A stretch of 64,000 nucleotides of DNA, taken from Paraescarpia echinospica. Lineage: Eukaryota > Annelida > Polychaeta > Sabellida > Siboglinidae. Every line of letters starts with the position of its first letter. The first letter of the stretch is position 1. A program made the translations under genes and the position numbers. The stretch covers positions 14,098,702 through 14,162,701 of the forward strand of contig CM034543.1 of the NCBI GenBank assembly GCA_020002185.1, read 5' to 3'. The notes beneath the pieces are model-generated. The model ran no database searches. It was not told where the DNA came from and saw only the letters and a program-made list of their open reading frames with translations. This document shows, one piece after another, positions 11,483-30,150 of the stretch.

Positions 11483-12691
11483 CACTAGGTGGGTAGATGA
11501 GGGATCACCAGTAGATATCATCTATTTAGATTTTCAAAAAGCTTTCGACAAAGTACCACATCAAAGATTACTCCTTAAGCTAAAGGCCCATGGCATAGGA
11601 AATGGTATAATAAACTGGATAGAAAAATGGCTGAATGACAGAAGACAACGTGTAGTAGTTGATGGGGAGGCATCAAACTGGAAATCGGTATTGAGTGGGG
11701 TACCACAGGGATCAGTACTAGGACCTATATTATTCTTAATATATATCAACGATTTGGACGATGATATAACAAGCAAGGTGTTAAAATTTGCGGATGATAC
11801 AAAAGTGTTTAGAAGGATTAAAAGTGTTGGAGACAGACAGCATTTACAAGATGATCTTGATAGGTTGATCAAATGGTCTGAAAAGTGGCAAATGCTGTTC
11901 AATTTTGGGAAATGTAAATGCCTCCACACAGGTCATGGGAATGAAGAGTAAAATATAAAATGGGGGGTACTGTTCTAAGTACTACTGTAAAAGAAAAGGA
12001 CTTGGGGTTAACCATTAGTGCTGATATGAAGGTTTCAGAGCAGTGCGGAATTGCAGCGTCAAAGGGAAATCAAATCCTTGGATTAATTAGGCGAAATATA
12101 GCGTATAAGAAAAAAGAATTAATAGTACCGCTGTACAAAACAATAGTGAGGCCTCATTTAGAATATTGTATACAAGCATGGAGGCCATATCGCAAGAAGG
12201 ACATAGATATGCTAGAAAGAGTACAGAGGAGAGCGACTAAAATGATACCAAATCTGAGGGATCTTAGTTACGAAATACGCCTAAAAGAATGTGGTTTAAC
12301 AACATTAGAGACCAGGAGATTGAGAGGAGATCACATAGAAGTGTTTAAAATATTGAATGGTTATGAAAATATTGATAGAAACATTTTTTTCTCAGTTAAG
12401 AAAAATAGAAGGACCAGAGGACATGAAGCTACATTAGTAAAGGAGCAGTGTAGATTAGATATAAGAAAGTTCTCATTCTCACAAAGGACTGTAAATGAAT
12501 GGAACAGATTATCTCCTGATTGTGTTGGTGCTAGTAGCGTGAATATGTTTAAAAATAAAATCGACACACACCTTAAAAAGGCGGGATACATGTAGATAAA
12601 AAGTATTGGACTCTCGATAAGCCAAAAGGCTTCCTTGTCCACCTGCCATCCAGAGTAATTTTCTGGATGGCAATCTTGTTAAATCTTGTTA
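11483..12691 (+). mobile_element. 5'-truncated LINE inserted into the ORF1 of another LINE
   Basis: This plus-strand LINE piece starts at the GSPVDIIYLDFQKAFDKV block and keeps the RT open through SGVPQGSVLGP and FADDTKVFRR to about 11951. Past a stop it continues with LGLTISADMKVSEQCG, HLEYCIQAW, LERVQRRATKM and VNEWNRLSPD. It ends in the same ATCTTGTTAA tail repeat as the copies at 2.7 and 34.8 kb. It is the least damaged of the three copies. Removing it rejoins the minus-strand ORF1 reading (KEIVRLTD to the VKGMEMG side) almost seamlessly, which shows a nested insertion. Confidence 0.85.
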
Positions 12692-12884
12692 AATCTGTCA
12701 ACCTAACTATCTCCTTCTGCAGACACTCCACCTTCCAACACCCAATGCACTGAAAGGTGAATCCTTCCTCCATGGTTTCTGCCCATGATTTCCCACAGCC
12801 GGACAATGCAAAATCTACCCAGCTGTGGCAGTGATCACACACCAAGTGTCGCTTTGCCTTCACTTGCCGTTTGCAAGGCGCCAT
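12692..12884 (-). pseudogene. LINE ORF1 N-terminus, zinc-finger/PHD-like segment
   Basis: This is the start of the minus-strand LINE ORF1, with ATG at 12884. It is a short basic N-terminus, then CDHCHSWVDFALSGC with further Cys at FQCIGC. The CxxC-HxxW pattern is typical of the PHD-like finger at the start of ORF1 in CR1-like elements. It is split from the rest of ORF1 by the LINE inserted at 11483-12691. Confidence 0.75.
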
Positions 12885-13884
12885 ATCCCGATCAGAATTT
12901 ATTTAATAACTTACTAACTTAGTCTTTATAAAGACTGTTTCCTGTGTACTACAGCACACTTTAGGTAAAAAATTTCAGTTACACAGCTGACTATTTATCC
13001 TGTCACGAACGCGAACATTGCCGGTAGTGACCTAATTTAAATACAATCAATTACGTTACGCCGCCCGACTATCGCCCTTGCTTAGTTTAACAAACCTACT
13101 AAGTTCATTGCCAGTTTGTTTGGTGACGCAGCACCTGCACCAAGTGTCAAACTAGTCATGGTGATGCCATTTTTGTGTCAAGAACACGAGCTGCTTTTAA
13201 TAGTGACATCCAAGAGTTGTTCACATTTGGACGTCGATGTTTGATAATAATACATCTTATTTGTAACTGGTAATACTTTGTTAGTTAAATTTCAATGCAT
13301 AGAAACAAGATTGCTTAAATATTCAGTTTCCAAACATAACATCCCAGTTTCCATGAGGGTCTTAGGCTAACGATCATATGTATATATATACATATATATA
13401 TATGTATATATATATATACATATAACAACAACAGCAACGGAAGTAGACCGGATAATTAACACACAACAATTAATATATCTACCTTTAGAGTAGTGTATTT
13501 TCTCCTAGTTGCCGGGATTCATTCGATTATTTCTAAGTTCATTCATTTCCTTGGACCAGTGGCCTCTGATCTACCAACCGGCGACATAGGTGAGACCGGG
13601 GTTGGTTGTCACACGGGCTGGTTGTCACGATGCTTGTATTGTATTCGCTAGATGGCAAGAGCGTGTAGGATTGTCACTGCGATGACGCGTTGGCGACGCG
13701 CTTTCTTTTTCAAGTCATAAATAATATCTTGAGATGTGATTTCCTATTATCAAAGCATATTCCGTGACAACCAACCAGGGACGTCTCAGGAGAGACCTTA
13801 TTTTAATGACCCGGCCAACTATATTTTGAATAACGCAACTAACAACAATAAAATAAAACGATTGCAGTAAACTAAATGACTTTT
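12885..13884. other. Non-coding stretch with an AT dinucleotide repeat
   Basis: The first part may be the 5' untranslated region of the minus-strand LINE. A (TA)n tract interrupted by TACA/TGTA lies at 13378-13423 and can fold on itself. GGTTGGTTGTCAC and GGCTGGTTGTCAC repeat near 13598-13627. Nothing else is recognised. Confidence 0.5.
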
Positions 13885-14690
13885 TTCCAACATGCATCCT
13901 GAGTCAAACTATCACACCAGCAGCATCAGTACGGAATCTAGGAGTGACCTTTGATTGCGACTTCAATTTCAGACAACACATATCCCAAACGTGCCGTTGC
14001 TGTTTTTATCATATCCGTGATCTTCGCCGCATTCGCCGACATATGTCGCTTTCTGTCGCTAAGACTATCGCAACAGCTCTTGTTAGCAGCATATTAGATT
14101 ATTGCAATTCCTTCCTTCATAATATAGCTATCACGGATATTGCAAAACTACAATGCGTCCAAAATTGTTTAGCAAGGGTAGTCACACAATCTCCTCGATT
14201 CTCCCGCTCAGTGTCACTTCTAAAATCACTGCATTGGCTCCCCGTGCGATATCGCATTATGTTTAAGATCTGCACAATCACCTACCAAGCCCTTTCATCC
14301 AAACAACCTAGTTATTTACACTCAATGCTCACACCAAGCCAGACAACTTCGGTCGTCTAGTTCGAAGTTGCTATCTGTTCCTAGAGTTAAGACAAAGGCT
14401 GGAACTCGAGCTTTTTCAGTTGCCGCGCCAACTATATGGAATTCGCTTCCCGTTAATGTTAAATTAGCAGAAAATATTGTTACATTTCGTCGTCACCCCA
14501 AAACCTATCTTTTCAATATCGCCTATCCTCCCTAGCTTCCTAGCACATCCATCCATTTGTTGACGAATTTCGCCTAGCACACGAGTACGAGAATGCTTAA
14601 TCCTTTGGTTTTGGTGCGCCACTGAGCTCGGATTGTCTGAGGATATTGGCGCTTAAGAAGTTATTTATTATTATTATTATTAATGCTTCA
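13885..14690 (+). mobile_element. LINE 3' fragment (jockey superfamily, L2-like)
   Basis: The frame begins mid-protein with RNLGVTFDCDFNFRQH, then LDYCNSFLHN, LQCVQNCLARVV and LHWLPVRYRIMFKI. This is the conserved thumb/C-terminal region of jockey/L2-type LINE RTs. After a shift near 14356 it continues in another frame with TKAGTRAFSVAAP, IWNSLPVN and a stop. The 3' end is an (ATT)n run at about 14662-14682, a usual tail for this group. It is heavily 5'-truncated and frameshifted. Confidence 0.85.
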
Positions 14691-15464
14691 AGTATTATAT
14701 TTCACTTGCTTGTTTATTTACAGACAGTGCATGGTGTGATTGCACTGAGCAGTGATCAGGCGCTGTGTTAGACTGCAGTTCCCAGTTGGGGTGAGCATTG
14801 CTACCTTCAATGTCATGGTGTATTACTAATTGGTTAGAAACAATTAGACTGACAGTAATATACAACTGTATTAAGGAATTAGAGACAATGCAGTTAGACA
14901 TGCGTTTAGTATTGATTAATGGACGCGTATTCTATGTGGATGATGAGCCGTCACATGATGATAATGGTCATGTATATGTACCGATGCTTTATTATGCATA
15001 GAGGAGTATCTTAATAATGTACATTCGTTTAATTGTAGAAGTATTACAACTGAGTTTATATTGTATTGACATTTTACATTGATTTGACACTGTGTTAATG
15101 ATACTTAGGATGCATTTGAATGTATTTCCTGATTTGGGAATACCGTGTTTAAACTAATATAGATATGTGTTATTGATAGTAACTCCGTCAAGGAGTATTG
15201 CCGTTTGGATATCTAGTTACAAATATCACAGGTGCTAGCCTGCTATTTGGTATCTGAGATGATCTACATGCAATTTAACTGTATCAATGTTATGCAAGGA
15301 ATATTATGTTTAATGCTGTTGTTGAATGGTCCTTTGTATCCCTTGTTGCACTTGTAGTAATCATGTTATTGTGTTGCAGGTTTTTTATTTTGTACTTTAG
15401 ATTAACACTATAAATGATAGTCATCATTTAACCGTGTTGCCTGTCTTCATGGTAAATCCCCCGC
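14691..15464. other. Non-coding stretch
   Basis: An open frame at about 14888-15001 (LDMRLVLINGRVFYVDDEPS) is not matched to any family I know. No splice signals or repeats stand out. Confidence 0.35.
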
Positions 15465-17505
15465 TACATAATTATCAATTTGGATTTCGGAAGAAACATT
15501 CTGCAAACATGGCTCTTATGCAACTAGTAGATAAATAGCTACAGCTGTAAACACTGGTAATTACGTACTGGGTGTCTTTCTTGACTTCAGTAAAGCTTTT
15601 GACACAGTTGTTCATACAATATTACTTAATAAACTAGAACATTATGGTATTAGAAGAAAAGCACTTGACTGGCTTGAAAGTTATTTGTCCAATAAAAGGC
15701 AGTATGTTTTATTTGACGGAGTGAAATCGAACTTCCAACCTATATGCTGTGGTGGTCCACAGGGGTCGATAATAGGGCCACTGTTATTCTTAATTTATAT
15801 TAATGAATTTTTTAATGTATCAGATATCCTTTTCCCTATCATATTTGCAGATGATACAAATGTTTTTGTTAGAGGTAACAACCTTAGTAAGCTAGATACT
15901 TATGAATCAAGAACTGCAAAAATTAGTTATTTGGTTAACCAGTAATAAACTCTCTTTAAGTATAAGTAAAACATATTTTATTGTTTTCAAGTCAATAAAT
16001 AAAAAGGTATCTAACCCAATCAGCAATTTCATTGATGGACTGCAAATTACACAGGTCGAAAACACAAAGTTCTTAGTAATTATAATACCTTCTAATTTGT
16101 CATGGTCTTTTCATATACAGTACATAAAATAGCAAAAGCTGTTGGAATTGAAAGTAAAGGAAGACAAACGTTGAGTAAATCATCCCTTATGACTTTACAC
16201 TGTACGTTTTTGTATCCGTATCTACCTTATTGCATCGAAGTGTGGGGAGGAGCCTCTAACACATATTTTAGTTCCTTAATCAAATTACAAAAGTATGTAG
16301 TTCGTCTAATTATATCAGCTCCGTACAAAGCGCACACAGACCAACTCTGACTGATTTGTTGATTTTACCAATAGGAAAAATCTATGATAAATAGTTATCC
16401 TGTACATGTATAAAATTGTCAAGGGTATGTTTCCATCACTTATGACAAGGATGTTCATTAGAAATAACGAATTCCACAATTATAGGACACGCCACGCGGA
16501 GCTACTGCATGTACCGATTTCTAAAAACAACGTGTTAAATAAAACCATTAGACATTGGGTGTTAAGCTGTGGAACTATATAACAACAACAGTGGATTGTA
16601 CCTAGGCACTTGCAACGTTTAAATGTCAACTCAAGAGATTTTTGTCAGTAAATAATATTCTTGGGGGGAATCCTTGGCAACAGGAAAGAGAAAATAAATG
16701 TTGTGCGATTTAGTGGGGTTGGGCGATATAGAAAGGGAGGAGGGGATGTGGGGTTTATAAGATTCAGAGGTGGTGCTGGAGTCTGGACTCGGAAGAATCA
16801 GACCAACTGACTGATTTGTTGATTTTATCAATAGGAAAAATCTATGATAAATAGTTATCCTGTACATGTATAAAATTGTCAAGAGTATGTTTCCATCACT
16901 TATGACAAGGATGTTCATTAGAAATAACGAATTCCACAATTATAGGACACGCCACGCGGAGCTACTGCATGTACCGATTTAGTGGGGTTGGGCGATGTAG
17001 AAAGGGAGGAGGGGATGTGGGGTTTATAAGATTCAGAGGTGGTGCTGGAGTCTGGACTCGGAAGAATCCAGGCTGGTCGCAGATACCACTTCTTGTGGCA
17101 GGCTGTTCCACTCGGCTATTGTGCGCGGGGAAAATTACGTCTTCATGTACTGTGTACGGTGGTAGGAAAGGTCACACCCGACATCATGGGTTCTCCTTGT
17201 TTTTGTTTTACGAGGACCGTATAGTATATTAGCGGCTTATATAATTAACATTCATTGTTGTAATCTAATGCGTGTATTCATGACAATAGTATTGCTGATT
17301 TATTGTCTTCAATTGCACAATCTTTCTTTTTGTTAAATTATTCTACGTCCATTATGGAATTGCATTATGTATTACATGTATTGAGAGGGAACATCAGCCA
17401 CTCGTGGCTTTATACCCTCACTATAGAAACTATACTAATGTATGTATCAAATGTCGAATGTATTGTGTCATAGTTTCTGTAATAAACCATCATCATCATT
17501 ATGTA
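15465..17505 (+). mobile_element. Decayed LINE with RT core and 3' UTR
   Basis: The RT core is spread over three frames: FGFRKKHSANMAL, then FLDFSKAFDTVVH, GGPQGSIIGPLLFLIYIN, FADDTNVF (the catalytic DD), LSLSISKT and FLYPYLPYCIEVWG. Stops and shifts at about 15538, 15905, 16130 and 16350 disable it. The 3' untranslated part seems to end near 17505 with TAATAAACCATCATCATCATT, a CAT-type tail after a polyadenylation-like signal. The region 16361-17075 is internally duplicated (separate entry). Confidence 0.8.
16361..17075 (+). repeat. Local duplication with an internal deletion in the second copy
   Basis: Block A (TTGATTTTACCAATAGG... to CATGTACCGATTT), about 160 bp, occurs at 16357-16519 and 16817-16979. 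Block B (AGTGGGGTTGGGCGAT... to CGGAAGAATC), about 95 bp, occurs at 16709-16799 and 16979-17069. In the first copy A and B are separated by ~190 bp of LINE 3' sequence. In the second they abut exactly. The second copy is therefore A joined to B with the middle removed. Confidence 0.85.
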
Positions 17506-19290
17506 TTTAAACTGTTTCATTGTCTCTGGTTCTTGTCAATTGGCAGTTATTCGGGACCTCACTGCATTGTTGCTGTTTGAGATTAGCTTGTTTTTTTCTG
17601 CGCTGATTTCCATCACATATTTAGCTGATGTTTCGTCCAGTCAGTACAGTCAGTCAGTCCAAATACGATGCATTAAGTCACCTAGTGCATAACATCTCAT
17701 AATTAGTGAATACTCTTGGTATTCTTTTGCTATTTTTTGAGGTACCGACACCAAGTCTGGTCTTATGTTGACTGCAAAGGAGTCAGACAGTCAGGGGTGT
17801 GATCGCAGTCAGCCGTGTGGTTGACTTACTTAATTAAAACACATACACATTATAATATTATTGCAACCGTCGGTCAAAATGCACAATAACACGGCAATTG
17901 AAATAATTCCCTGCAGTTTTTTAATGAACAGTAGGCATATCAATCAGTATAAAATGGTAAATCTCCGAGTTGACCTACACGTCTTTTGTAGAAAAGAGCA
18001 TTATAGCTAGTTAACACATAATAACGCAGTTGCAAATACGCATTGACAATATTGTGCAATTAATTGTCACTTCATAGTGGGTGAAATTAATTTTTCAGTG
18101 TACATGATGCGTGTATTTTAATTCAAGATATACAGGGCTAGCTGAAGTACCGGAAACATAGGCGTGTCTGGGGGGCGGTGAAGCACATACCCTCCTCCAG
18201 ACCTTTGGAATGGGTCCACGTGACCGTGCCCCCTAGACCCTTGGGGATGTGCCTCCGATACAATAAGCTGAAGTTACTCCAACGTGCAAAGAACATTATC
18301 TGAGGTGCGAATGTTAATAAAACATAAGACGGTTGATTAAGTAATTCACAATCAAATAGGCATAACAAATTAGACGCACGTATGCAAGCACGCGAGTATG
18401 CATGTATCAATAATACCAATTACATTACAATTATTTCATATCCACACGTCTTGCCATGCAAAAAGGCAAGGAACGCTCGGTTAAACCTCATCCCTGACCA
18501 GTTTTGTTGTATTCCGTATCATGAGTGATGACTATGGATTCAATAATTGAGTATCGCATATCAAACGAAACGATAAGCTAAAGAATGCCGTTGGCCCTCA
18601 ACAGGTTTCTTAAATAAATAAAACCAAGACGCATTCAACTAATGTTTGATAACGAAGCTGCCATATAAAGTGTCATCCCCAGCGCAGTGCGCGAATTAGT
18701 CAGGCAAGTTATCTGAACGATTGTAGGACATACTGTCTCTATTTGTCCATGGTACTTTCGAAATCTCCAATAACAAGAAACAACAACCTTATCGCGTACC
18801 CATTCTATCTAGTAGCGTACCCATTCAGTGAACAACGCATTCGAAAACCCAAACCGACTATGATGAAGAATACAATCATTTGTGTTCATACAATAGTTAC
18901 CATCTCTTCATCAGTCTAGTCAAACAAGGTATATACACAGAATTAAAATAACTTAACATGCAATTCGATAACAGTAACATCTTACCTAGTAACATGCCTA
19001 TTGGTACACAACTGTGCCAAGCAAAACTTACGACATGTTTGAGTATCGTCTGTTTTGTTATTTAAAGGCAAGTTTCTACATATGTGCATTCGTTGGAATG
19101 CGTTTTTCTTCTCATCAGTTGTATATTCATTCGGACGTTCTTTTAATTAACAAACAACTATGTTCTCATCGTCTGCCTCCACTTATTCGTTGAGCGGTTA
19201 TGGGCAGGGGCGGTAGTACTCAGCAATATATTCTATTTCAGAAAATAGAAAATGAGATTAATTAATTACCTAAATGTCCAAATCCAAGTT
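17506..19290. other. Gene-free stretch downstream of the zinc-finger gene
   Basis: I see no gene here. 18170-18260 is a GC-richer island (CCTCCTCCAGACCTTTGG, CCCCCTAGACCC) of the kind found in interspersed repeats. The 3' untranslated region and poly(A) signal of the minus-strand zinc-finger gene should lie just below 19290; a candidate on the minus strand is not clear. Confidence 0.4.
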
Positions 19291-25653
<6,363 letters not shown>

Positions 25654-25685
25654 GTTGTTGCAAACTTCAAAGAGTCACACCAAGT

Positions 25686-26455
25686 CTGAAAATAATTTGC
25701 CAACTTGTAGATATGTTTGATTCTGACGTTTTTTACATCAATGTTATTTAATGCTAATAACATTCATTTAAATATTCACAAGACAATAATATAACTGAGA
25801 AAGGAATGGTGTCTAATTCCCATGTTGATACAATGTCCGTCCTTCAACTTTCATCACGTTATTGTTAAGCAACAAATAAATGATCCTCAGCCGGAAATTC
25901 ACATTGATAGAGTGACAAACTTCATTTTATAGAAAAACACATCCAATGACAACCCTCAGGCTCAATCATAGGCAATCCTTACTTTCTGGAACATTTGTTT
26001 TGATTTTTTGGGCCATTTAAGTAAACAATTACCCAGTAAGTAACTCGGTAGCAGGGCGCCATTTGGCTGATTCTTGTAAACTCGTGTTTAATGGACGACA
26101 AACGGTGACAGTGCCACATCACGCAGAGTCTAGATAAGATTTCACAATTATCTACGCTCTTCTTCCAATAATAAAGTTGTGTGGGTCGACAATTACTGAT
26201 GTATGGGGGAAGGATCTGCACAGCATGGGATTTAGAGAAAGTAGAAATGAGTATAAACAAAATAAAAGGTAGCCTAACTCTAAACACTCTTGACCTTGTA
26301 TGCAACTTACAAGCCGCATGCCTGTCCCCCTAGAAAGCCAGGAATAACTATAAGTGGGCCCCAGAGGACCCTACTGGTGCCCCAAGCCCACAAATCATTG
26401 ATTAGATGTGTATCTGTATTTTGACTGGCAAAATGTCCTATGGACACATCACGCC
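25686..26455. other. Gene-free stretch upstream of the zinc-finger coding exon
   Basis: This is presumably the intron between a non-coding first exon and coding exon 1 of the zinc-finger gene, ending in AATTATTTTCAG (minus strand). No gene or clear repeat is seen. 26325-26400 is a GC-richer patch. Confidence 0.45.
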
Positions 26456-26515
26456 AGTGCGCATGGTGGCTCTTATGGATTAATTTTTTACATGTTGGGC
26501 AAGACTAATCTGGAA

Positions 26516-28729
26516 TTAATTCAGTGATGTACTTGATACAATGCTTGGAGGTAGAGAATTCCACTCTTTTATTGTGACTGGGAAAAAGCTGTTTCCAAAT
26601 ATGTTTGTCGAGTGCCTGATTTGTACTAACTGTTTATTATGTTTACGTGAGCATCTGGTGTTGCGTTTGATGTATTGATCTAGTGGGATATCTATGAGGT
26701 TATGTTCCATTTTATATAATATGCTAAGTCTTTGGGTTTTCTTCTTGATTGGAGGGTGTCCCATTGGAGATCTTTAAGGAGTTGTGTTACTGTTCCTGGC
26801 TCTCTAGAATAGTTGTTCATACAAAATCTGGCGGCTTGTCTCTGGGTTCTTTCTACGAGTTTGATATTTCTTAGGCAATGTGGATCCCATGATGCTGACG
26901 CATATTCAAATATAGGGTGGACAAGGGTTGTGTAGGCTATGGACTTGATTTGGGTTGGACATTTATTTAAATTTCTTCTAATAATTCCCAATGTCTGTTG
27001 TGCTTTTTTGTGACTGAGTTGCTTTGTATTGTCCAATTTAATGTATTTGATATGTGTATGCCAAGATAACAGTGTGATTCAACAGATTTAAGTTGTTGTC
27101 CGCAGAAGGTGTAGAGATTTGGTATCGGTTTTCTTGAGGCTATTGTCATTGTATAACATTTACTGGGGTTGAATTTCATAAGCCACGTGTGTTGCCATTT
27201 CTTAAGTTTGAGCAGATCGTTTTGGAGGACAGATGTGTCTTGGTCAGTTTTAATCGGTGAATATAACAGGCAGTCGTCTGCAAAAAGGCGAACAGTTGAG
27301 GAAAGATTGTCTGGCAGGCCATTTATGTAAAGTAGGAAATGTAGGGGCCCCAGTACTGTGCCCTGTGTGTTACCCCAGAAATGACTTGAGTTGATGTTGA
27401 CTTGGATCCATTTATAACAACCTGTTGAGTTCTTCCTGTAAGGAAGCTATTTATCCATGATGATATTGGGCCTGTGATGCCATAGTGTTTGAGTTTGTGG
27501 ATTAGTCTTTTATGTGGAACCTTTTCGAATGCTTTGGTGAAGTCAAGGTTGGCCATGTCTACAGATTTCTTCTCATCAAGTGATTTGCTTATGTCATGGA
27601 TTGTTTGAATTAACTGTGTTTCAGTTGATCTTTTGGCACGGAAGCCATGTTGGTGGTCAGTTAGAATGTGGTGCTGTTCAAGGTGTTTCATAATGTGACT
27701 ATGTATGATGTGTTCAAGAAGTTTAGAAGCCACAGGTGTTAAGGATATTGGTCTGTAGTTAGATGTTTCTGCTCTACTTCCTTTCTTAAAAATTGCTGTT
27801 ACATTGGCTTCTTTCCAAGTATTGGGGACTTGTCCAGAGTCAACAGATGATTGGAAAATGTCATGTATTACTGGTGCTAGATGAGAGGCATATCTGTTTA
27901 AGAACCATGGTGGAATGCCATCTGGTCCTTGCGATTTAGAAATGTTAATTTTGGAAAGTTGATCAAGTACTCCTTTAAGTGAAATTGTTAGTTTGGGGAT
28001 TTCTCCATGTGGACTTCTGGCCATATCTGGTAGGGTGGAATTTCCTTTGTGTGTAGAGACACTTTGGAACTGATTGTTTAAGGCTTCTGCTTTATGTTTG
28101 TCATCGCTAATGATGTTACCCGCAATGTTAAGGTCCCCAATACCCTGTTTATCCTGTCTAAGTTTAGAAATGAAGCTCCAAAATGATTTAGGTTTCTCTG
28201 TTATTGTTGTTGTCTGGAATTGACTTATATAGGATAGTCTAGCAGAACGAAGGTGTTTATGCATGTTTCTCCTGATGTCACAGAATTCGTTCCAGTCTTC
28301 TGGATTTCTAGTTATTTTTGCTTTGTTATATAGCTGTTTCTTTCTTTTGCACATTTTCTTTAAATGTTTATTGAACCAGGGAAGATTGTGTCTTGAAGTA
28401 GTAAGACGGTGCGATACATATTGGTTCATAATGTTGATGATTTTCGTGGAAACAAGATTCCACTTGTCATTGACTGTCATGTTTTGGTTTTGAGAGAAGT
28501 ATTCATGTGTAAAGTTTTCAAGAGATTTCTGGATGTTAATGTTGTCAGCTTTATTTCTAATGAAGACTTTACGTTTCGGACGATGTTTGCATTTGGGTGA
28601 GATGTTTACATCGATGATGACTGTGCTATGGTCTGCTATTCCGTCTACTACATTTATCTTCTTTATTAACCCAGGTCTATTGGTGAAGACAAGATCTAAA
28701 ATATTGTTGGCATTTCCCTGTCTGTGCAT
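26516..28729 (-). pseudogene. LINE reverse transcriptase and C-terminal domain
   Basis: Motifs in order: DLVFTNRPGLI and DHSTVIIDV (end of the endonuclease), NTWKEANVTAIFKKGSR, NYRPISLTPV, QHGFRAKRSTETQL, NLDFTKAFEKVPHKRL (Glu where Asp is usual in the AFDKV block), and QVVINGS-SGV. A frameshift near 27365 follows, then FADDCLLYS near 27270 with the catalytic Asp pair, MKFNPSKCYTM, and LGIIRRN-ASASWDP in the C-terminal part. At least two frameshifts separate the last three pieces. Confidence 0.88.
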
Positions 28730-28859
28730 GGGTTTCTTGACATGTTGGATCAGTCCATGTTCCTCTGTAAGAGAGAGTAATTTATTGGCAGCAGTTGTAC
28801 TGTATCCATTGTTAGGTGTGACTTGGTGAATTTCCCAATTGATGTTAGGGAGGTTGAAA

Positions 28860-29469
28860 TCGCCAGTAATGATAACACTGTGTGTTGATATTGTTACCTA
28901 ATTTAGAAAGGGCTAGGTCTAGTTCTTCGATTTGAGTTCCATGAGAGTCATTTGGGGCACGACAGAGGGTACACATGATTATTGGTTTCATTCCTGTTAT
29001 CTGGGTTTCAGTCCAAATGCTCTCATTGTTAGTGTCTAGGTCTGGTAGGTGGCTTGTGATGAGGTCATCTTTTGATATTTAAAATACCCCCCCTCCAGTA
29101 TCCAGTAGTGTGTGTTTCTCTGTCCTTTCTAAAGACGTTAAAGTTGCTTGGGAATATTTCTCCATTTTTTATTGAGGGATCTAACCATGATTCAGTGCCA
29201 CAGATGATGTCTGGGTTGTGTAGATTGTTTAGTGCTTCGATGTCCGAGGCTTTCTTTTTAACGCTTTGGCAGTTTATGAGGATGCATCTGAAGTTTGGTC
29301 TCTTTTTCGGTCTATATGCTTTCTTGCTATTAGTTGTATTGTTGTTGGTGGTTTCGTTTAGGTTATGACTGTTACTGTCCAGAGGATAAAATGGATTTGC
29401 CGTTGGGATTTCTGTATCTCTGAAGAAAGAATTTGTGAAGTTGTTGCATTCGGGCATGTCCACGGACAT
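28860..29469 (-). pseudogene. LINE endonuclease, N-terminal half
   Basis: RCILINCQSVKKKASDIEAL, then DIICGTESWLD (the catalytic Glu block of the apurinic-type endonuclease) and FPSNFNVFRKDR. It stops at YWRGGILNIKR, where GGV-I normally follows, showing a frameshift near 29090. Further endonuclease sequence (TSHLPDLDTNNESIW, CTLCRAPNDSHGTQ) continues in another frame to about 28870. Confidence 0.8.
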
Positions 29470-30140
29470 GAGGAATTTATTAATCGTTTGTATTCATTGT
29501 CATCTACTGCACAGCATTGTGTGTGGATCCAGTTTAGGCAGTGGTCGCACTGAATTGCTTTATGGTCATTTAGGACATCCCCATGGCAAATGCCACAGGG
29601 TGCTAAGCAATTTGGACAGTGCCATGGTACATTTAGGTTTCTGTAAGTGTTGTTAAATTCTTGTCTGGATATCCTGGCGCATTTGATGTGTGTTGATTTA
29701 TTACAATCGTTACAAGTTAGGACGAGTGCATTAGACTTTAGTGATTTCTTACATGAGTGGCATTTAGAGGGGCCTGGATTTAGTTGAACATCTCCTGATA
29801 GCATGATGCATAGAAGTATGGAGAATTTTGTTGTTGTCCTGGGTTTGTATGGTAGAGGAGTGATTAGTAATCCAGTGGAGGTGCTAGATTTGAGACATTT
29901 CAATTGGGCTATGGTTTTCCATATGGGACTATAAATGTAGTAGGACGTGACAGAATGGATGTCTTGTCTAGGTTTGGCGTTGACATAGTCATAGGTCTCG
30001 TTTGTGTTGCTCTGGAAACTCTCAAACTTTTTGAAATTGGGATAATTTAAAAACCTAAAAGTGATCTGCAGGCATAAACAGGGTACATCTAAAAGTGCAT
30101 CTTGTAGGGGTATGTCGTACGGAGCCTGCCATGTCACCAA
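29358..30140 (-). pseudogene. LINE N-terminal region with 2A-like motif and two PHD-like fingers
   Basis: In this 260-residue frame, residues 107-124 read ILLCIMLSGDVQLNPGP. The last nine residues match the 2A ribosome-skipping consensus (D-V/I-E-x-N-P-G-P), except that Gln replaces the usual Glu. They are coded at 29769-29795. Two Cys/His clusters follow: CHSCKKSL-CNDCNKSTHIKC-CPNC and CGICHGDV-CDHCLNWIHTQC-WTCPN, each of PHD type. 2A-like motifs ahead of a zinc finger are known in some invertebrate CR1-like LINEs. The frame changes near 29465 before the endonuclease. The true start codon is uncertain. Confidence 0.8.
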
Positions 30141-30150
30141 CTCGAGTGAT

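Larger units (their letters stand above)
26456..30150 (-). mobile_element. Nearly full-length CR1-like LINE with 2A-like motif, PHD-like fingers, endonuclease and RT
   Basis: Reading on the minus strand: an N-terminal part with a 2A-like GDVQLNPGP and two Cys/His PHD-like fingers (29360-30140), an apurinic-type endonuclease (about 28860-29470), RT (27180-28730) and the RT C-terminal region (26516-27180). The order and length (about 3.7 kb) match a single-ORF or fused CR1/L2-type LINE. Frameshifts lie near 29465, 29065, 28880, 28730, 27370 and 26700, so it is inactive. It lies upstream of the zinc-finger gene in the same orientation. The 5' end is near 30150; the 3' end is not sharply defined. 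Confidence 0.88.
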
